From Metellina segmentata (taxonomy: Eukaryota > Arthropoda > Arachnida > Araneae > Tetragnathidae), in NCBI GenBank assembly GCA_947359465.1, contig OX375881.1, positions 73,927,914 through 73,991,913 on the forward strand: a stretch of 64,000 bases of DNA. The letters run 5' to 3'. The notes under the pieces were generated by a model that searched no databases, was not told where the DNA came from, and saw only the letters and a program-made list of their open reading frames with translations. Of the stretch, positions 13,601-23,184 are shown piece by piece (within the stretch, counting starts at the first letter, position 1; the number at the start of each line of letters is the position of its first letter). Both the position numbers and the translations under genes were made by a program.

Positions 13601-16600
13601 GAGGCAGGGATAAGTTTGTAGGACTAATATGGTAGATACCTAATTATTAAAGATGCAAGCAGATATATTTAGGAATGAAGAGTACATGCTTATATCTTCT
13701 GAGGTTAACACTTCAATTTAGATGCTTCAAAATCGACAAGAAATATGTCATACATGTCATATTAATAGGCTATGGAAACAATACTTATGAGTAGAGCGGG
13801 GATTTTGCATATCCTTTTTTAGCCCCTAATGTTGATAGAAATCCATATCGAGTGGTTTTTTTAACAATTTGCAACCAAACAAAACGAATTTTATTTTGCA
13901 TGTTTTTGCATATTTGGGATCATTTTGAAGACTTGGAGATTTTTGATGGTTTGTGCATATTTAAAGGTTTTTCTGTTTTCAACCATTTTTAGAAAAAAAA
14001 AAATTACATATATTTTTTTGTTTTCAAAGAATTTTTTTAGTGCGTTGGGAAGGAAAATTTTCAGAAGCAGGCCTTGGCACCCCCATCGACCAAGCAAACC
14101 CTCCCCTACAACACCTGTAATCGCCACCGATATATGAATTCCACTGTTCCAATTTTTTTAAATTCAACCTAGATGGGTAAGGACTTGATTTCAAAGGTAA
14201 ATAGATTAATTTGCAGCAATTTTATTTTTAGTATAAGGTAAAACAACAAATTAATTCCAAGATATTTCATTGACAAATAATAGGACCGCAAAACTGACGT
14301 TTCATTTGGACACTCTAAAAGCTAACCGAGTTCAGTTTCGTTTGCCGACGCATCAAAGCCATTTGGGAGACAGGAAACTTGTTAGACACGAGCCCGTTAT
14401 CCTGAACATTCGGGTACTATACGACGTTACATCCCCTTCTTAATCTTTACTCAGATCAAACTCGCGCAACACTTCATACATGCTGCATTTAGCTTCCTTT
14501 ATAGGTTTTGGCTTTAGTAGTCAACTAATAAGTTTTCCTCGTCATTTTTATCATGCGTAAATATATATACGAGTAAAAGAAATACTCTGCTTGTTTAGCA
14601 CTCCTTCCCAATCCGGTACCCGCACACATACCTCGTCAACCCCCTAGTTACGTCCCTGAGGACATTTGAAATGCTTTCATTTTAATCTACATTTTTCAAC
14701 TATGTAATATTTATTAATTTGTATATTTGTTGCTTTGTATATTTTTTACTTACCATTATCTGCACTATGGACATAAAATTGTGAATTAATTGAATGAAAG
14801 TGTGATTCAATTTCACTTTATCCTCCTCACTATACTTTTTGTAAGAATGAAATTATTTTTTGCAATTCCGCTTATTTTGGGGTTTTAGTGCATAGTTTGG
14901 GATTTTGAAATTCAATTTTTAGATCACATTTTTGCATATCGATCCGAGCTCTACTTATGACTTTTGCACTTAGTACCCTATGGTTTTCCAGTATAAAATG
15001 TTTTACTTATATCATAAGCTTTTGCTGCACATTTATGACAAGTCTTGTCATTGCAAAAACTTCATTTGACATGCAGTAGTCTCAAACTTTATTTGACATT
15101 TGACTGTGAAATAGCTTCACAATCTCTCTCAACATTCAGATTGATAATAAAATTAAATTTCAAATAGGGGATGTATAAAAACAGTTGGAAAATCCATTGA
15201 AGTTATTTGCTAACCTCAACTAAAATGAACAAATGAAAAAAAAAAGGATTAAACGAAAAAACACTTAAAATATAGAGTAGTTTTCTTCCAATAGTTCTAA
15301 TCAACTATAACATTTGTAGGACATTTTTTATCTCATTTTTATATGAATTCATCAATATGTTCATGAAAAATTAAGTATCTTACGTTAAATACAAAAGATG
15401 AAAAGTTTTTCGGTTCTATTAGCATTTTCACTTACCATTCCCCAAGCAGATAATATGAAGTGCTGTCTTTGGGGTTGAGCTCAATAGCACGCTATGAAAA
15501 AGCAAACATTTTATTGGTAATGCATAATTTTGCATAAAAAAAGATTCATAGCCATTTACTCACAATAAAATGAAATAAGATGCAATAATAGAGTTTTAGT
15601 AGGTAAGAGTATTTAAAATCTAAAATATTTGGTTCTACTTTCATCCAAAACTCTGCATTTGAAAGAAAACTAATTTTACTACTTTTTGTCTAAACCAGAA
15701 AAGGACTAGAACATTAAAATGAAAACATAAAATAAAGCATATGAAATCATATCAATAATTGTTCATTTATACTTTCAGCAATTAATTTCTCACCAGCTAT
15801 TAAAATTCAATCTTCTGAGTCATGATTTTAGTTGACCTGGAAGAGGATGCAATATAGGATGTTATTCCTATAATTTAAAACCATACTCAGTGGCATAAAC
15901 AGACAAAGTTTTATAAGTATAAATTTTATGTATGCAGAAACATGCTTTATAACATGATTATTTTTTTCCAATGGCACAATCAAAAAACAGGACATAACAC
16001 AATAAACAATGGCAGTAAAAATATTTTTTTAATAACATAACACACAAATACCACAGTCACACATTGTACTAAAAGTTCTCATGTCTCCCAATACAGACAC
16101 CTTAAAAAGTCTTGAGGGTTCTATATTGAATCAGGTGATTTCTGTCCATTACTTCTGCCGAATTAGGAGCATTTAAAAAGTACAAAATAAGATTTCAGAA
16201 CTCTGTTGTATAATAGATACTTCAGATTCAAAATATATTCATGCTATTTAGAATTTCCAAGATGTGAGCAATTTAAATTCAGAGAATAAGAAAATTGTAT
16301 AAAACATGAGTAAATAACATTCATATATATAGACACTAGCAGAATTACATGGCGTTGCTCGTGTTGAATTGGTAAAATTTTGATTGAAAAGTGATCAGAA
16401 TCACTTCTCTTTCAAAGAAAAATGCAATCATTGAAGTGCAAGAAAATCATTTTAACTTTTTCATAGCTTCTACAATTTACTTTCGACGCAAATATAAGTA
16501 CATAATGTATCCATCCATATACAGTCCATACCGGCTATATGGTCACTCTCTTATAAGATCACCCCGCTTATATGGTTAGTTTCCTAAAGTCCCGTCTAAC

Positions 16601-19600
16601 TTAACAGGGGACATGTTTTAAAGAGCATCGCTTATATAGTCATTTTATTTTCCTGGTTATCAGTTATATGGTCGGTCTTTATATCTTTTAAAAAAGGTTA
16701 TCAATTTGTTGTTGTTTTTTAATTTTTTTTTATTATTATTTTTTTTTAATAGTAATTGTTGTAAGATTTTATGAGGCAGGGAGCAACACAGGGAATAACC
16801 AGATGAAAAAGTCTTTGTGACCCCGGAGAGGGACCTGAATTTACGCCTTTACTTCCCCCATTTTTCTTTTGCGTAGAATCATCGTCGGCGTTACCCACCC
16901 TCATCAAGCATAACAGGCGTACATCTGTCTGTTTATTGGTTGAAGGTATCTCTCCCTGTTTGAAAAGTACGTTGAAATTGATACGAAAAGAGTAGAGGAA
17001 AATTTAGTTTCATTTGGATCATACGTGATGAATAAGAACAATCATTTATGTTAAAAATTTTATTTGGTTTTTTTTTAGTCTGCTGACAACTTGTTCCACT
17101 GCGTAAAATGAAAACAGAAACAAAAAAAATATATAGAATATGCGATCTTTTATGCTGTTGCCATTCCAAAGAAAGCAATAATTAAATTCCAGTACATCCA
17201 TTTAAAAATTTTCTAGATTGAATTTTAAAATCCGCCGCGTCCCAAAAATTGAAAAAATTCGGACTACCAGTGTGCTAAATAACATTATTGTTAGTGTTGT
17301 AGATTCGTCAGAACTGTGATAACGAAAAATTGAAAAACAAACACTTCCTTTTATAATAGTAGAGATAAGTGCATTGAATACGGATGAGCGTACTGTACTT
17401 AGATTAATTAAGGTAAGCTAATAAATTTCACTATAAAATTATTGCATATTTCTTACTGTAGTTTTTACTACGCGGATTAATTTTTAAAATGTTCTTAAGA
17501 GTTTAATTATTTGTTTATGAACACTATATTCTGATAGGTGAATATAATCCTGCCATAATTAAATAGCGTAGTACAGTCCCACATATATGGTCTGATTTTT
17601 CTGGACTGCTGAGCTGACCATATAACAGATACTGACTGTAATCCGTTTCATACTCATACTTCTGCTGTAAGAAACACTACAATATTTTTTCTAAGGTGAA
17701 TACTTCATTAGACGATTTAGAAATATCTGAACCAAAGCGTATGGCCTGCCCATTTTTATTTAACATAACCTATCTTATTTTAAAATAATTTTTCACTTTC
17801 CACACATATTAAAATAAAAAGTTAAACATATTGCCTACTATACAAACCACTACATATTCAACTAAAGGCTTAAGAAAAGTTGGTCAAAATATACCTACTG
17901 ACATAAAATGACCCATGTCTGATATTTTGCAGGAAATAAATAAATCATTAAAATTCAACTCTTAAATAATATATTTTTGCAATATGTAAAATACTGGAAC
18001 ACATAAATACGAACAGAAACAAAACTGTAATCATTGAAAAATGTAGAATTCTGAAAACAAAAAATGACCAGCCTTGTTGAATTTCCTGGGTATATTTTAA
18101 AATAGAGCAATTCAAAAAAGACATTTGAAAAATATTGAAGACAATAATGATTTATGAAATTTAAAAGTGCTCATATATGACGGCAATATTTTGCTGCTTT
18201 AACTCAAATACACAAACCTGGAATTCTAAATCAAATTTATAAAATAAAACATTAGTTCTGGCAATGCTAAATCTCAAAAAGCAAGATAACACTTATATGA
18301 TCAAGGAGTTTTTTGTTGTTCCATTACAAGATGCAAATTGAGTAAAATTAAATATTTTAAATATCCTTCAAATATTTATAAATTATTTATATCAAGGGAA
18401 GAAGTGAAAAATCAGTTCAAACATAAATATTATAATTTAATTTGTTTTGGAAAAAATTGGTTTTAGAGCAATACTGGTAAAGCAATTTTATTGGATAAGT
18501 TACCACAATCGTTTTATACTCAATGTTATTCCTATCGGGATTTCAAGTTGTTTTAACCCCTAGGACAAATAGAACAGAGGTTTTAGTATGTAGTCTACAT
18601 ATATTTGGGTCTACATATGCACAGGTGTCTAAGGTATAAGAGGACCAAATTTGGAGTGGATTGGTCAAACAGTGTATATATGTATAGATATCAGAGAGAC
18701 AGATGCCAACTCTGCTTTAGATAGACTATCAAAACTATTATAATCAAATTGGAAGCTTACCTCCATGTGCTTTTTTATATCAAAGCTATGTATAATTCGA
18801 CCTTTTGTGCTCTGTTCACGCCAAACATAATCCAGTAAGATTGCTCGCCACTGAAATGTAAGGATATCAATTCATACATAAGTTCATCACTAGTTCAGTA
18901 AATATAATTCCAGAAATTACTCTATTTAATCTTATACATATATGTTACTGTGAAAGACCGAAATTGGAGAAAGTCGACTTTCTTTGGTGAATGTCAACAC
19001 ATATTAAATACATCGGTGAAAGACCAAATATTTGATTATATTCTTATACATTCAGACCACCACCAGTGTATGTCGACAAGCACAGATTTGCCTTGGTGGA
19101 GGTCGACAGAGAGGCAACAGTCCATGTTTGGCGCTAAACCAAAAAGAGGAATAGCATCTTTGCCTGGCGAACAAATCGCAAATATTGCATCTGAAGAACA
19201 GCTCAAAGAAATTATTAATACTTTTGAAGAAAATTTGAGCAGTGGCCATACCGAAAACCATATTCCAAAGGAAAATATTGAAGAGGAGCTGCAACCTTCT
19301 GCGTCTTCATATCAAGCCCTGACTGAACAACACGAGTTTATTTCTATAGAAAGAGCCGCCACGAAAGAGAATCTTCTACTGCAAGCAACAAAAATGTAGA
19401 ACCCTCAAAAAGAAAATTTCCTCCTGCTCAAATTGGGGATACCATAAGAATACATGTCGCTGGTGTCGACCATGGCCGTACAGATGCCTGAAATGTGTTG
19501 GCCGTTGTTGTTGGAATAGAAGACTCTGACTTTTATAAATAAGAAAACAAAAATGGTACCCTCAAGCAGCTTTATTCCCGCAATCAGTTCGTAATTTGTA

Positions 19601-22158
19601 AAGAAAAGTTACTTTCCATAGATGAGATTTCTTCTCAAGAAATGTCGCTGAGAGAAGCAGCTGTAGCTAATTCGAGAAGTGGAGGGCAAGGCTAATACAT
19701 GCTGTAATTGCAGAAAGAAAAGTGTTCCACGACTAAATGTAGTAGAAAAAGCAGGGGACTCTTGTGGTATTATTGTTATTTTCTTTTCTCATTTAGAATG
19801 TACTGTTCGTCTTATGTTCAACAGTTTATTTACATGTGCTGTTACTTAAGCTTTCTCCTATTATGACATATATCATAATATGTTTTAATAATAAAATATG
19901 ATTTAAAAACGTAACAAAAATATTTTTATCAATATTCACCATCAGTACATGGTGAATGTCAACATTTGCCAGTGTACGTGAGAAATAAAGATATTTAGCA
20001 AATATTTCGGATACACACAAAGCAACTAGGTGAATCTTGACTTTCTCCAATTTTAGTCTTTCATGGTAACATATATATAGCACAGCCCTATTTAAACTCC
20101 CAAATTCATTGTGAGCTGTGAATTCTTGGGAATTTTATTTTCAATTTAAATAAAATGCAAACTAACCAGAAAAATAAATAACAATAGTTAATAGTTGTGT
20201 TTTATTGAAGTTGGGGATTATTTCAGGAAAACAATCTTCATCTGCAAATTAAATTCAAAATTTTAGTCTTGTTCTCTGTGGTTGATTATGAGAAATCATA
20301 GAATTGTAGAATGTCTGTAGCTTCTGGTTTCAGGTATCTAAAAGTAACTTTGAATCAGTTTAGTTACATCTTAGCTGATTCAAAGATCCTTTTAACTATA
20401 GTTGAAATTGTGAGCTTGAATTTTTAGAATACTTCTGATCTAAAATTAATGTTAATGTAATAAATAACTACTTTTCAAATTGTTGTATGTTGTAAAAATA
20501 AGTGGAATACTTAAATTAATCTTATAATAAGATCATCTTTAGTTAGGTAACTTTTTCTGATTGATTGTAAATTATTAACCAAGACGCAAATTGCAAAATC
20601 AGCAAAATTAGATATTTTTCTAATTATAAATTCAAAGTTTCTTTTAAATCTAATATTTTTATTCTTATACAATTACTTCACAATATTAACAAAATAAGGA
20701 GATGAATTCATCTGATTCAAAAATAAATACAATTTTGGACATAAAACTTCAAATATTTTCAAACAATAAATTAAACACTTTTATGTTTCATGGGCTACAG
20801 TTTATGACACTTCTAAAGAAAATTATCTTTTGAAATAAATGGGCACAGATTAATGTTGCACTAGAGCAACACAATAGGCTATTGGCAACAGTCCAGGATC
20901 AATCCTCAAGGGAAAGATCGGAGGACAACACCACGTAATTCTGAACCACGGTCAGATGACAAGTTAACACCTGAACTAGAGCACCCCCACTCTCCAAACT
21001 ATATTGAAACACATAGCATGCTATAAGTTAATGTAATAAATATTAGGCATCAACCAATTGCTGTGGTGTAAAAACTAAGTTAATAATTATAATAACTCCA
21101 TACTGTTTAGGTATGGCACTATTGAAATCCATTAACCAAATGAGATATCAAAAAGAATAACTGCAAGTCTAGTCACCTTATGAGCTGCCCAGCAATTTTC
21201 CCTAATTTGTAAAGCTTTATCTACTAATTCAAGAGCTTCTTTTAAATTAAGAAGCCTTTCTTTGTCATCCTTTATTGTACGGCACTTCTCAAATATGGCT
21301 CGAGCTACTCGCCATAAAACTTCAGGATCATTGCATATTCGATGGGCATTCAAAAGAAAGTACAACTCTTCAAACAGAGCTTCATCATACAGCTGATCAG
21401 CTTCAACAATGAGTTTTGGATACACTAAACGAGGAAAAATATTTTTTGAATTACAAAAATTCTTAACATTTATATGCAATATAAGAATTATATACTTATA
21501 TGCTTGTTTGCTAGTAATGTACTCAAGTTTCACGAAATGACTTCAAGTAACTTTTATTAAAAATAGAGAAATGATGTGATAAACAAGAAAATTAAAAACA
21601 AATTATTACAGAAATAAAAGGTTATGAACGAAAAATTATATGTGCTCCAAGATCTATATTTACCATAAAAAGATTGAAGGCTATATTTCAAACAAGAGAA
21701 TTTATGCAAAATATTTTAATTGAATTTGTCACTAATTACAAAAAAGAATGAAATGCATTATCATAAAGTATTTGTGAAGAAGAATGGATGCAAAAACTTC
21801 TAAAAAGATCAATTCAATGTGAATCTGAAAAAAAAAATTCAGTATAATACCTACAAGTCATTTCTTCTTGAGAGACTGCTTTAACTACAAGAAAACTTGG
21901 GAAAAATGATGAAATAATGTACCGTGAAAATCCAGCCCTTGATTTACAGATCTTGAAAAACTGAAGTAATTTATAAACAAAAATTAATTACATAATTTAT
22001 GCTTGCATATTCTTTGATGTCAAAATATTAAGTAAATGTATGAATGCATAAAAAATTTTCCAACATACCCTCATTGATAGCTGGTATGATGAAACATTTT
22101 GGGTAAATTTCTGCAATAAATTAAAAACCAAAAAACGTGAAAGAATTAGCCGACTCAT
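1611..22158 (-). CDS. RMDN1-like (regulator of microtubule dynamics, FAM82 family) gene, multi-exon
   Basis: This is a whole spliced gene rebuilt from minus-strand frames. Exons in transcript order are 22069-22158, 21855-21960, 21177-21424, 18761-18850, 15436-15491, 12962-13049, 11232-11262, one unlocated micro-exon, 7820-7934 and 1611-1658. Every placed exon has AG/GT borders, and codon phase matches at each junction except across the missing piece. The protein is about 296 residues; human RMDN1 is about 314. Family landmarks in order are the EADQLYDE helix, NDPEVLWRVARA, ALELVDKALQ, WRAILLDY, RAIELNPKDSTS, CFTFADMPWYQRKVA, FASPPTSTYEE, NLLMLGKCHLRL and the AHEEAKKLL tail. RMDN proteins are TPR-like helical proteins linked to microtubules and mitochondria. 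The basic, acid-free N-terminus suggests mitochondrial import, which is inference. Which paralogue (RMDN1, 2 or 3) it matches is not certain. Confidence 0.88.
1659..3700. other. AT-rich intron sequence, nothing recognised
   Basis: Part of the long last intron of the RMDN-like gene, left of the mariner. Short open frames such as 2227-2454 resemble nothing I know and look like chance. Confidence 0.5.
3780..4434 (-). pseudogene. mariner transposase, internally deleted
   Basis: The N-terminal helix-turn-helix part (4434-4210) is followed directly by the segment around the second catalytic aspartate (LQHDNA) and the C-terminus ending ERWQKVVATDGQYF. Roughly 140 residues between them are missing. 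The reading frame shifts after PHPPYS. The family is the Tc1/mariner superfamily, DD34D type. Confidence 0.9.
4514..7686 (+). mobile_element. hAT element nested in the mariner
   Basis: The terminal repeats are CAGGGCTTCTAACA at 4521 and, reversed from 7679, CAGGGCTCCTAACA. Both sides carry the 7-bp direct repeat catgacg (4514-4520 and 7680-7686); most hAT elements make 8 bp. Subterminal repeats of the type TTTGTCACCTTTTT occur several times at each end and are likely transposase-binding sites. The interior holds a decayed hAT transposase (5811-7180) and an unidentified less AT-rich part (about 4830-5640). Confidence 0.88.
5811..7184 (+). pseudogene. hAT transposase, degenerate
   Basis: Fragments in order, with frameshifts and stops: KELGEDVSELVFTIHRFFNQ with FIKHCSSRWPSL near 5815-5970; YKKIVHLLRKETMKAEVIF with FNHVTKFLQKK (5989-6180); KLEDICPQKLLPLADI near 6260; YIASVKYLLKKSSF (6369-6602); and the hAT dimerisation region DIECGFSA/MKSFTGDRASVSECTLNALMMV at about 6745-6840. 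A lysine/glutamate-rich coiled tail (KRKAQEKLEKDRKEKD) follows to 7180. The order is that of animal hAT transposases with the KH..TRW and LK..T..A motifs. It is not functional. Confidence 0.85.
7820..7934 (-). CDS. RMDN-like penultimate exon
   Basis: It encodes MNLLMLGKCHLRLNNKEQG then IAYLTKALEYPIKTSEDNQ. This matches the family's KNLLLLGKTYLKL...A..WL.KA.DYP..TEED. The acceptor is TTCTACAG and the donor CAG|GTGCTG. The nested mariner ends only about 50 bp downstream of the donor. Confidence 0.9.
7935..9276. other. RMDN intron, no gene; possible solo transposon end
   Basis: Mostly AT-rich. Near 8700-8752 a C-run is followed by CCTAGTCATGCCTATGCCTC. A similar block sits at 10898-10934, and both resemble one end of a DNA transposon family. 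I see no partner end. Confidence 0.35.
9277..10172 (-). mobile_element. Tc1-like element, internally deleted
   Basis: The inverted ends read ATATACACAGTCCAGTCACA at both termini (9277 forward, 10172 reversed), extending to about 34 bp with few mismatches. At roughly 0.9 kb it is shorter than a full element. Ends and coding remnants agree in orientation. Confidence 0.92.
9313..10021 (-). pseudogene. Tc1 transposase, central catalytic part deleted
   Basis: The N-terminus (from 10021) reads MQKCSNLSDVQKGMIIGF, GGSISETANFV and VVKVYRAWQNGTIQNQRRGT, which is a paired helix-turn-helix. It continues through TTVQRTLLCMGLRSRRLVNA and FARQYRNWTSTEWRQVAFSD, which includes the first catalytic aspartate. 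HPATIAMD then joins straight to the C-terminus LDYLPARLAAVRSAKGG. The block with the second aspartate and the PDLNPIEHIWD-type motif is gone, so it cannot be active. Confidence 0.88.
10173..11231. other. RMDN intron, AT-rich
   Basis: No gene is seen. The block at 10890-10940 (ACCACCCCCATTCAACAACC then GACGCCTATGCC) matches the one near 8700 and looks like a transposon terminus. The 19-nt micro-exon of the RMDN gene should lie here or in 7935-9276. Confidence 0.35.
11232..11262 (-). CDS. RMDN-like exon 7 (31 nt)
   Basis: It encodes ALQFFEKAEE plus one base, continuing EE|AL..F.KAEE as in the family. The acceptor is AAAATATAG and the donor AAA|GTGAGT. It ends in phase 1, but the next recognised exon needs phase 2, which implies a missing micro-exon. 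Confidence 0.85.
11263..12273. other. RMDN intron, nothing recognised
   Basis: AT-rich non-coding sequence without repeats that I can match elsewhere in the window. Confidence 0.5.
12274..12772 (+). mobile_element. Non-autonomous Helitron, 499 bp
   Basis: The 5' end is TCTACTATTATAAAAGAAAG preceded by A. The 3' end is CTGGGCAACGCCGTTTCTGG then CCTGCTAG followed by T. This is the A|TC...CTAG|T layout of Helitrons, with a CCTGGGCAACGCC element short of the 3' end as in arthropod families. No target duplication is seen, as expected. It holds no coding sequence and lies in an RMDN intron. Confidence 0.82.
12962..13049 (-). CDS. RMDN-like exon 6
   Basis: It encodes CFTFADMPWYQRKVASAIFA then SPPTSTYEE, the WC.TFADLPWYQRK...LFA.PP.STYEEA signature of RMDN proteins. 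The first base completes the split tryptophan codon. The acceptor is TTATTTAG and the donor GAG|GTGATTG. Confidence 0.93.
13784..14961. mobile_element. hAT-like non-autonomous element
   Basis: The left end TAGAGCGGGGATTTTGCATA (13792) and the reversed right end TAGAGCTCGGATCGATATGC (14953) are inverted. They are flanked by cttatgag and cttatgac, an 8-bp duplication with one change. Length is about 1.16 kb. No transposase is recognised. The short open frames at 13891-14127 look like chance. Confidence 0.7.
14962..16335. other. RMDN intron sequence around exon 5
   Basis: Apart from exon 5 (15436-15491) this is AT-rich non-coding sequence in which I see no element. Confidence 0.5.
15436..15491 (-). 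CDS. RMDN-like exon 5
   Basis: Fifty-six nucleotides encode RAIELNPKDSTSYYLLGE plus two bases of a tryptophan codon completed by exon 6. The donor is ATG|GTAAGTG and the acceptor TTTTTCATAG. The ELNPKD motif is one of the most conserved in the family. Confidence 0.92.
16336..16519 (-). mobile_element. Helitron 3' terminus
   Basis: Read on the minus strand, it ends CACGAGCAACGCCATG, then TAATTCTGCTAG, followed by T. This is the Helitron 3' hairpin and CTAG end, with the G:C stem decayed by C-to-T type changes. The pogo-like element begins at 16520, so this Helitron was probably interrupted there and continues past 17640. I cannot find its 5' end. Confidence 0.65.
16520..17640. mobile_element. 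pogo/Tigger-like non-autonomous element
   Basis: TA sits on both sides (16520-16521 and 17639-17640). The left end is CAGTCCATACCGGCTATATG and the reversed right end CAGTCAGTATCTGTTATATG, each followed by GTCA. The CAGT start and the repeated TTATATGGTC subterminal motif are typical of the pogo/Tigger branch of Tc1/mariner. No transposase is recognised inside. A Helitron 5' end sits inside at 17365. Confidence 0.75.
17212..17365 (-). mobile_element. Helitron 5' terminus inside the pogo-like element
   Basis: Minus-strand sequence from 17365 begins TCTCTACTATTATAAAAGGA, preceded by A. About 90 bp in, it shares TAGCACACTGGTAGTCC with the same place in the 12274 Helitron (GGTACACAGGTAGTCC). Only the 5' part is convincing. 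The left limit given is arbitrary. Confidence 0.6.
17641..18760. other. RMDN intron, AT-rich
   Basis: The first about 130 bp (17641-17770) may be the rest of the Helitron split by the pogo-like element. Beyond that I see nothing. Confidence 0.4.
18761..18850 (-). CDS. RMDN-like exon 4
   Basis: Ninety nucleotides in phase encode WRAILLDYVWREQSTKG through HSFDIKKHME. This matches the family's HKWYAI..D..G.KQRI.N.Y.IK.H segment. The acceptor is ACATTTCAG and the donor GAG|GTAAGC. The upstream intron holds a Ginger-type element. Confidence 0.9.
18943..20071 (+). mobile_element. Ginger-type DNA transposon, internally deleted
   Basis: The inverted ends are TGTTACTGTGAAAGACCGAA (18943) and, reversed from 20071, TGTTACCATGAAAGACTAAA, each followed by ATTGGAGAAAGTC. 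They start TGT and end ACA and are flanked by TATA on both sides, consistent with a 4-bp target duplication as in Ginger elements. The interior encodes only the C-terminal part of a KRBA2-like integrase. At about 1.1 kb the integrase core is missing. Confidence 0.75.
18950..19760 (+). pseudogene. Ginger/KRBA2-like transposase C-terminal remnant
   Basis: An open stretch (18950-19399) includes FGAKPKRGIASLPGEQIANI and acidic sequence. Frameshifted segments follow: FPPAQIGDTIRIHVAGVDHG (about 19420), a KNGTLKQLYSRNQFVICKEK segment (about 19550), SSQEMSLREAAVANSRSGGQ (about 19635) and a cysteine-rich CNCRKK..STTKC tail (about 19700). That set is the conserved C-terminal region of KRBA2-type integrase proteins. 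No DDE core is present. The element lies antisense in an RMDN intron. Confidence 0.7.
20072..20854. other. RMDN intron, AT-rich, nothing recognised
   Basis: No coding frame or repeat seen. Confidence 0.5.
20855..21030 (-). repeat. SINE (family A), 5'-truncated
   Basis: On the minus strand it carries the family A body and tail: ACTCTCC around the unit start, the GTGGTTCAGAATTACGTGG segment, GGATTGATCC, and AGCCTATTGTGTTGCTCTAG near 20860. The tRNA-like head is absent. The fullest copy is at 32712-33027. Confidence 0.75.
21177..21424 (-). CDS. RMDN-like exon 3 (core helical repeat)
   Basis: This 248-nt exon encodes YPKLIVEADQLYDEALFEEL through ENCWAAHK. The NDPEVLWRVARAIFE and ALELVDKALQI segments are strong RMDN-family signatures. 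The acceptor is CTCGTTTAG and the donor is AAG|GTGACT. The open frame runs past both splice sites, so a naive ORF overstates it. Confidence 0.9.
21855..21960 (-). CDS. RMDN-like exon 2
   Basis: It encodes FFKICKSRAGFSRY, then a hydrophobic run (IISSFFPSFLVV), then KAVSQEEMT. The acceptor is TTACTTCAG. The donor GTAGGT leaves one base that joins exon 3 to make a leucine codon. The hydrophobic stretch could be a membrane anchor or part of the targeting signal. This part of the family is poorly conserved, so support comes from phase and splice sites. Confidence 0.65.
22069..22158 (-). CDS. RMDN-like exon 1 with putative start codon
   Basis: It encodes 30 residues beginning MSRLILSRFLVFNLLQ and ending LSMR before GTATG. 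The peptide has arginines and serines, hydrophobic stretches and no acidic residue, as in a mitochondrial presequence. The stretch ending TTTATTGCAG just before codon 17 also looks like a splice acceptor. The true exon may therefore begin at 22110 and the ATG lie in an upstream exon. The frame is open through either reading. Confidence 0.6.
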
Positions 22159-23180
22159 GTTGGAGAATTCTCAAATTCCAATCTGACGGTAATAATTCTG
22201 TAAATATACAAAAAAGTTTACAAAAAGGGAAACCTAAACAGACAAAACAAAACAGCTTCACTTGAATAGTTCAATATATACTGTCAGTCTACAGCAAAAT
22301 ATTTTATGATAAAACAAACCTTGTAGGAAAAGCTATAAATTGCCATGTCATGCAAATTGCAACAGTTAGCACGATTAAGTTAGAGTCCGGTGGGGTAAAG
22401 TGGGTATAAAAACTGCTTTTAATTTCAAAGTAGAGTATAGCTACAACAAGTTATTATAAAAGGGGGTTCTTTTGCAATTTTTAAAAATATTCCATTATTT
22501 AAGAACATAATTCACATGTTTTTGAGTCATGTTATGGGCATATTAATAGCAGTACAGCCATCTACTCACAACTAACAAATAAACCAGCTACTGTTTCATT
22601 TTACAAAATATTGCATCATTATTTCATGAATGCATAGGGAAACTTGTGACTCAATTTTAGATAAAAAAATAGTACTAAAAACGCACCACAAAATACTTGA
22701 AATGTGTATAATCATATCCAGAATAATTCTTATTTCTATGATATTTAGCAAAGTACATAGCATTGAAATACTATAGTGTGCTTGAATTCATGTTATACTA
22801 GTGTTTTTTCAAACTGTGAGACTTAACCCCTAGGAAAGGGCGTTTATTGCAAGAGCTTGTGTAAGTAGTACTACCAAAACTGTTGTTTTCAAATACAACT
22901 TAATACACATTTTTCCATGAAAACAGCCAATGTTGACTGGATTATACTCTGCCACAAAGCAATATTACAATGAGATTCAATGCCTAGAGTCAGTGGCAGA
23001 ATAAGAGGTAAGCAGCCACATAGGTCCCCAAAATACCAAGGGCCTCCAGAGGTCTTAAAATGTCTTTTCATTAGGGTTCGAGGAAAGTTGTGACAGCGTC
23101 TTTAAGTGCAGCGAAAAGACTTTCCTAAACAAGATGGTCAGCAAGAGCAGATGCTGTAGTACAGGCCTCAAAATAGATTT
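22159..23180. other. Upstream of the RMDN-like gene, no element resolved
   Basis: This should contain the RMDN promoter, but I see no CpG-rich stretch or clear core motif. A stretch near 22990-23050 (AGTGGCAGAATAAGAGGTAA, AGGGCCTCC) resembles transposon-end sequence, without a partner. Confidence 0.35.
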
Positions 23181-23184
23181 TCTA

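Noticed and set aside
17212..17365. A complete 154-bp Helitron from 17365 down to a CTAG at 17212
   Set aside because: The CTAG there is followed by A, not T, and has no 3' hairpin, so only the 5' terminus is supported.
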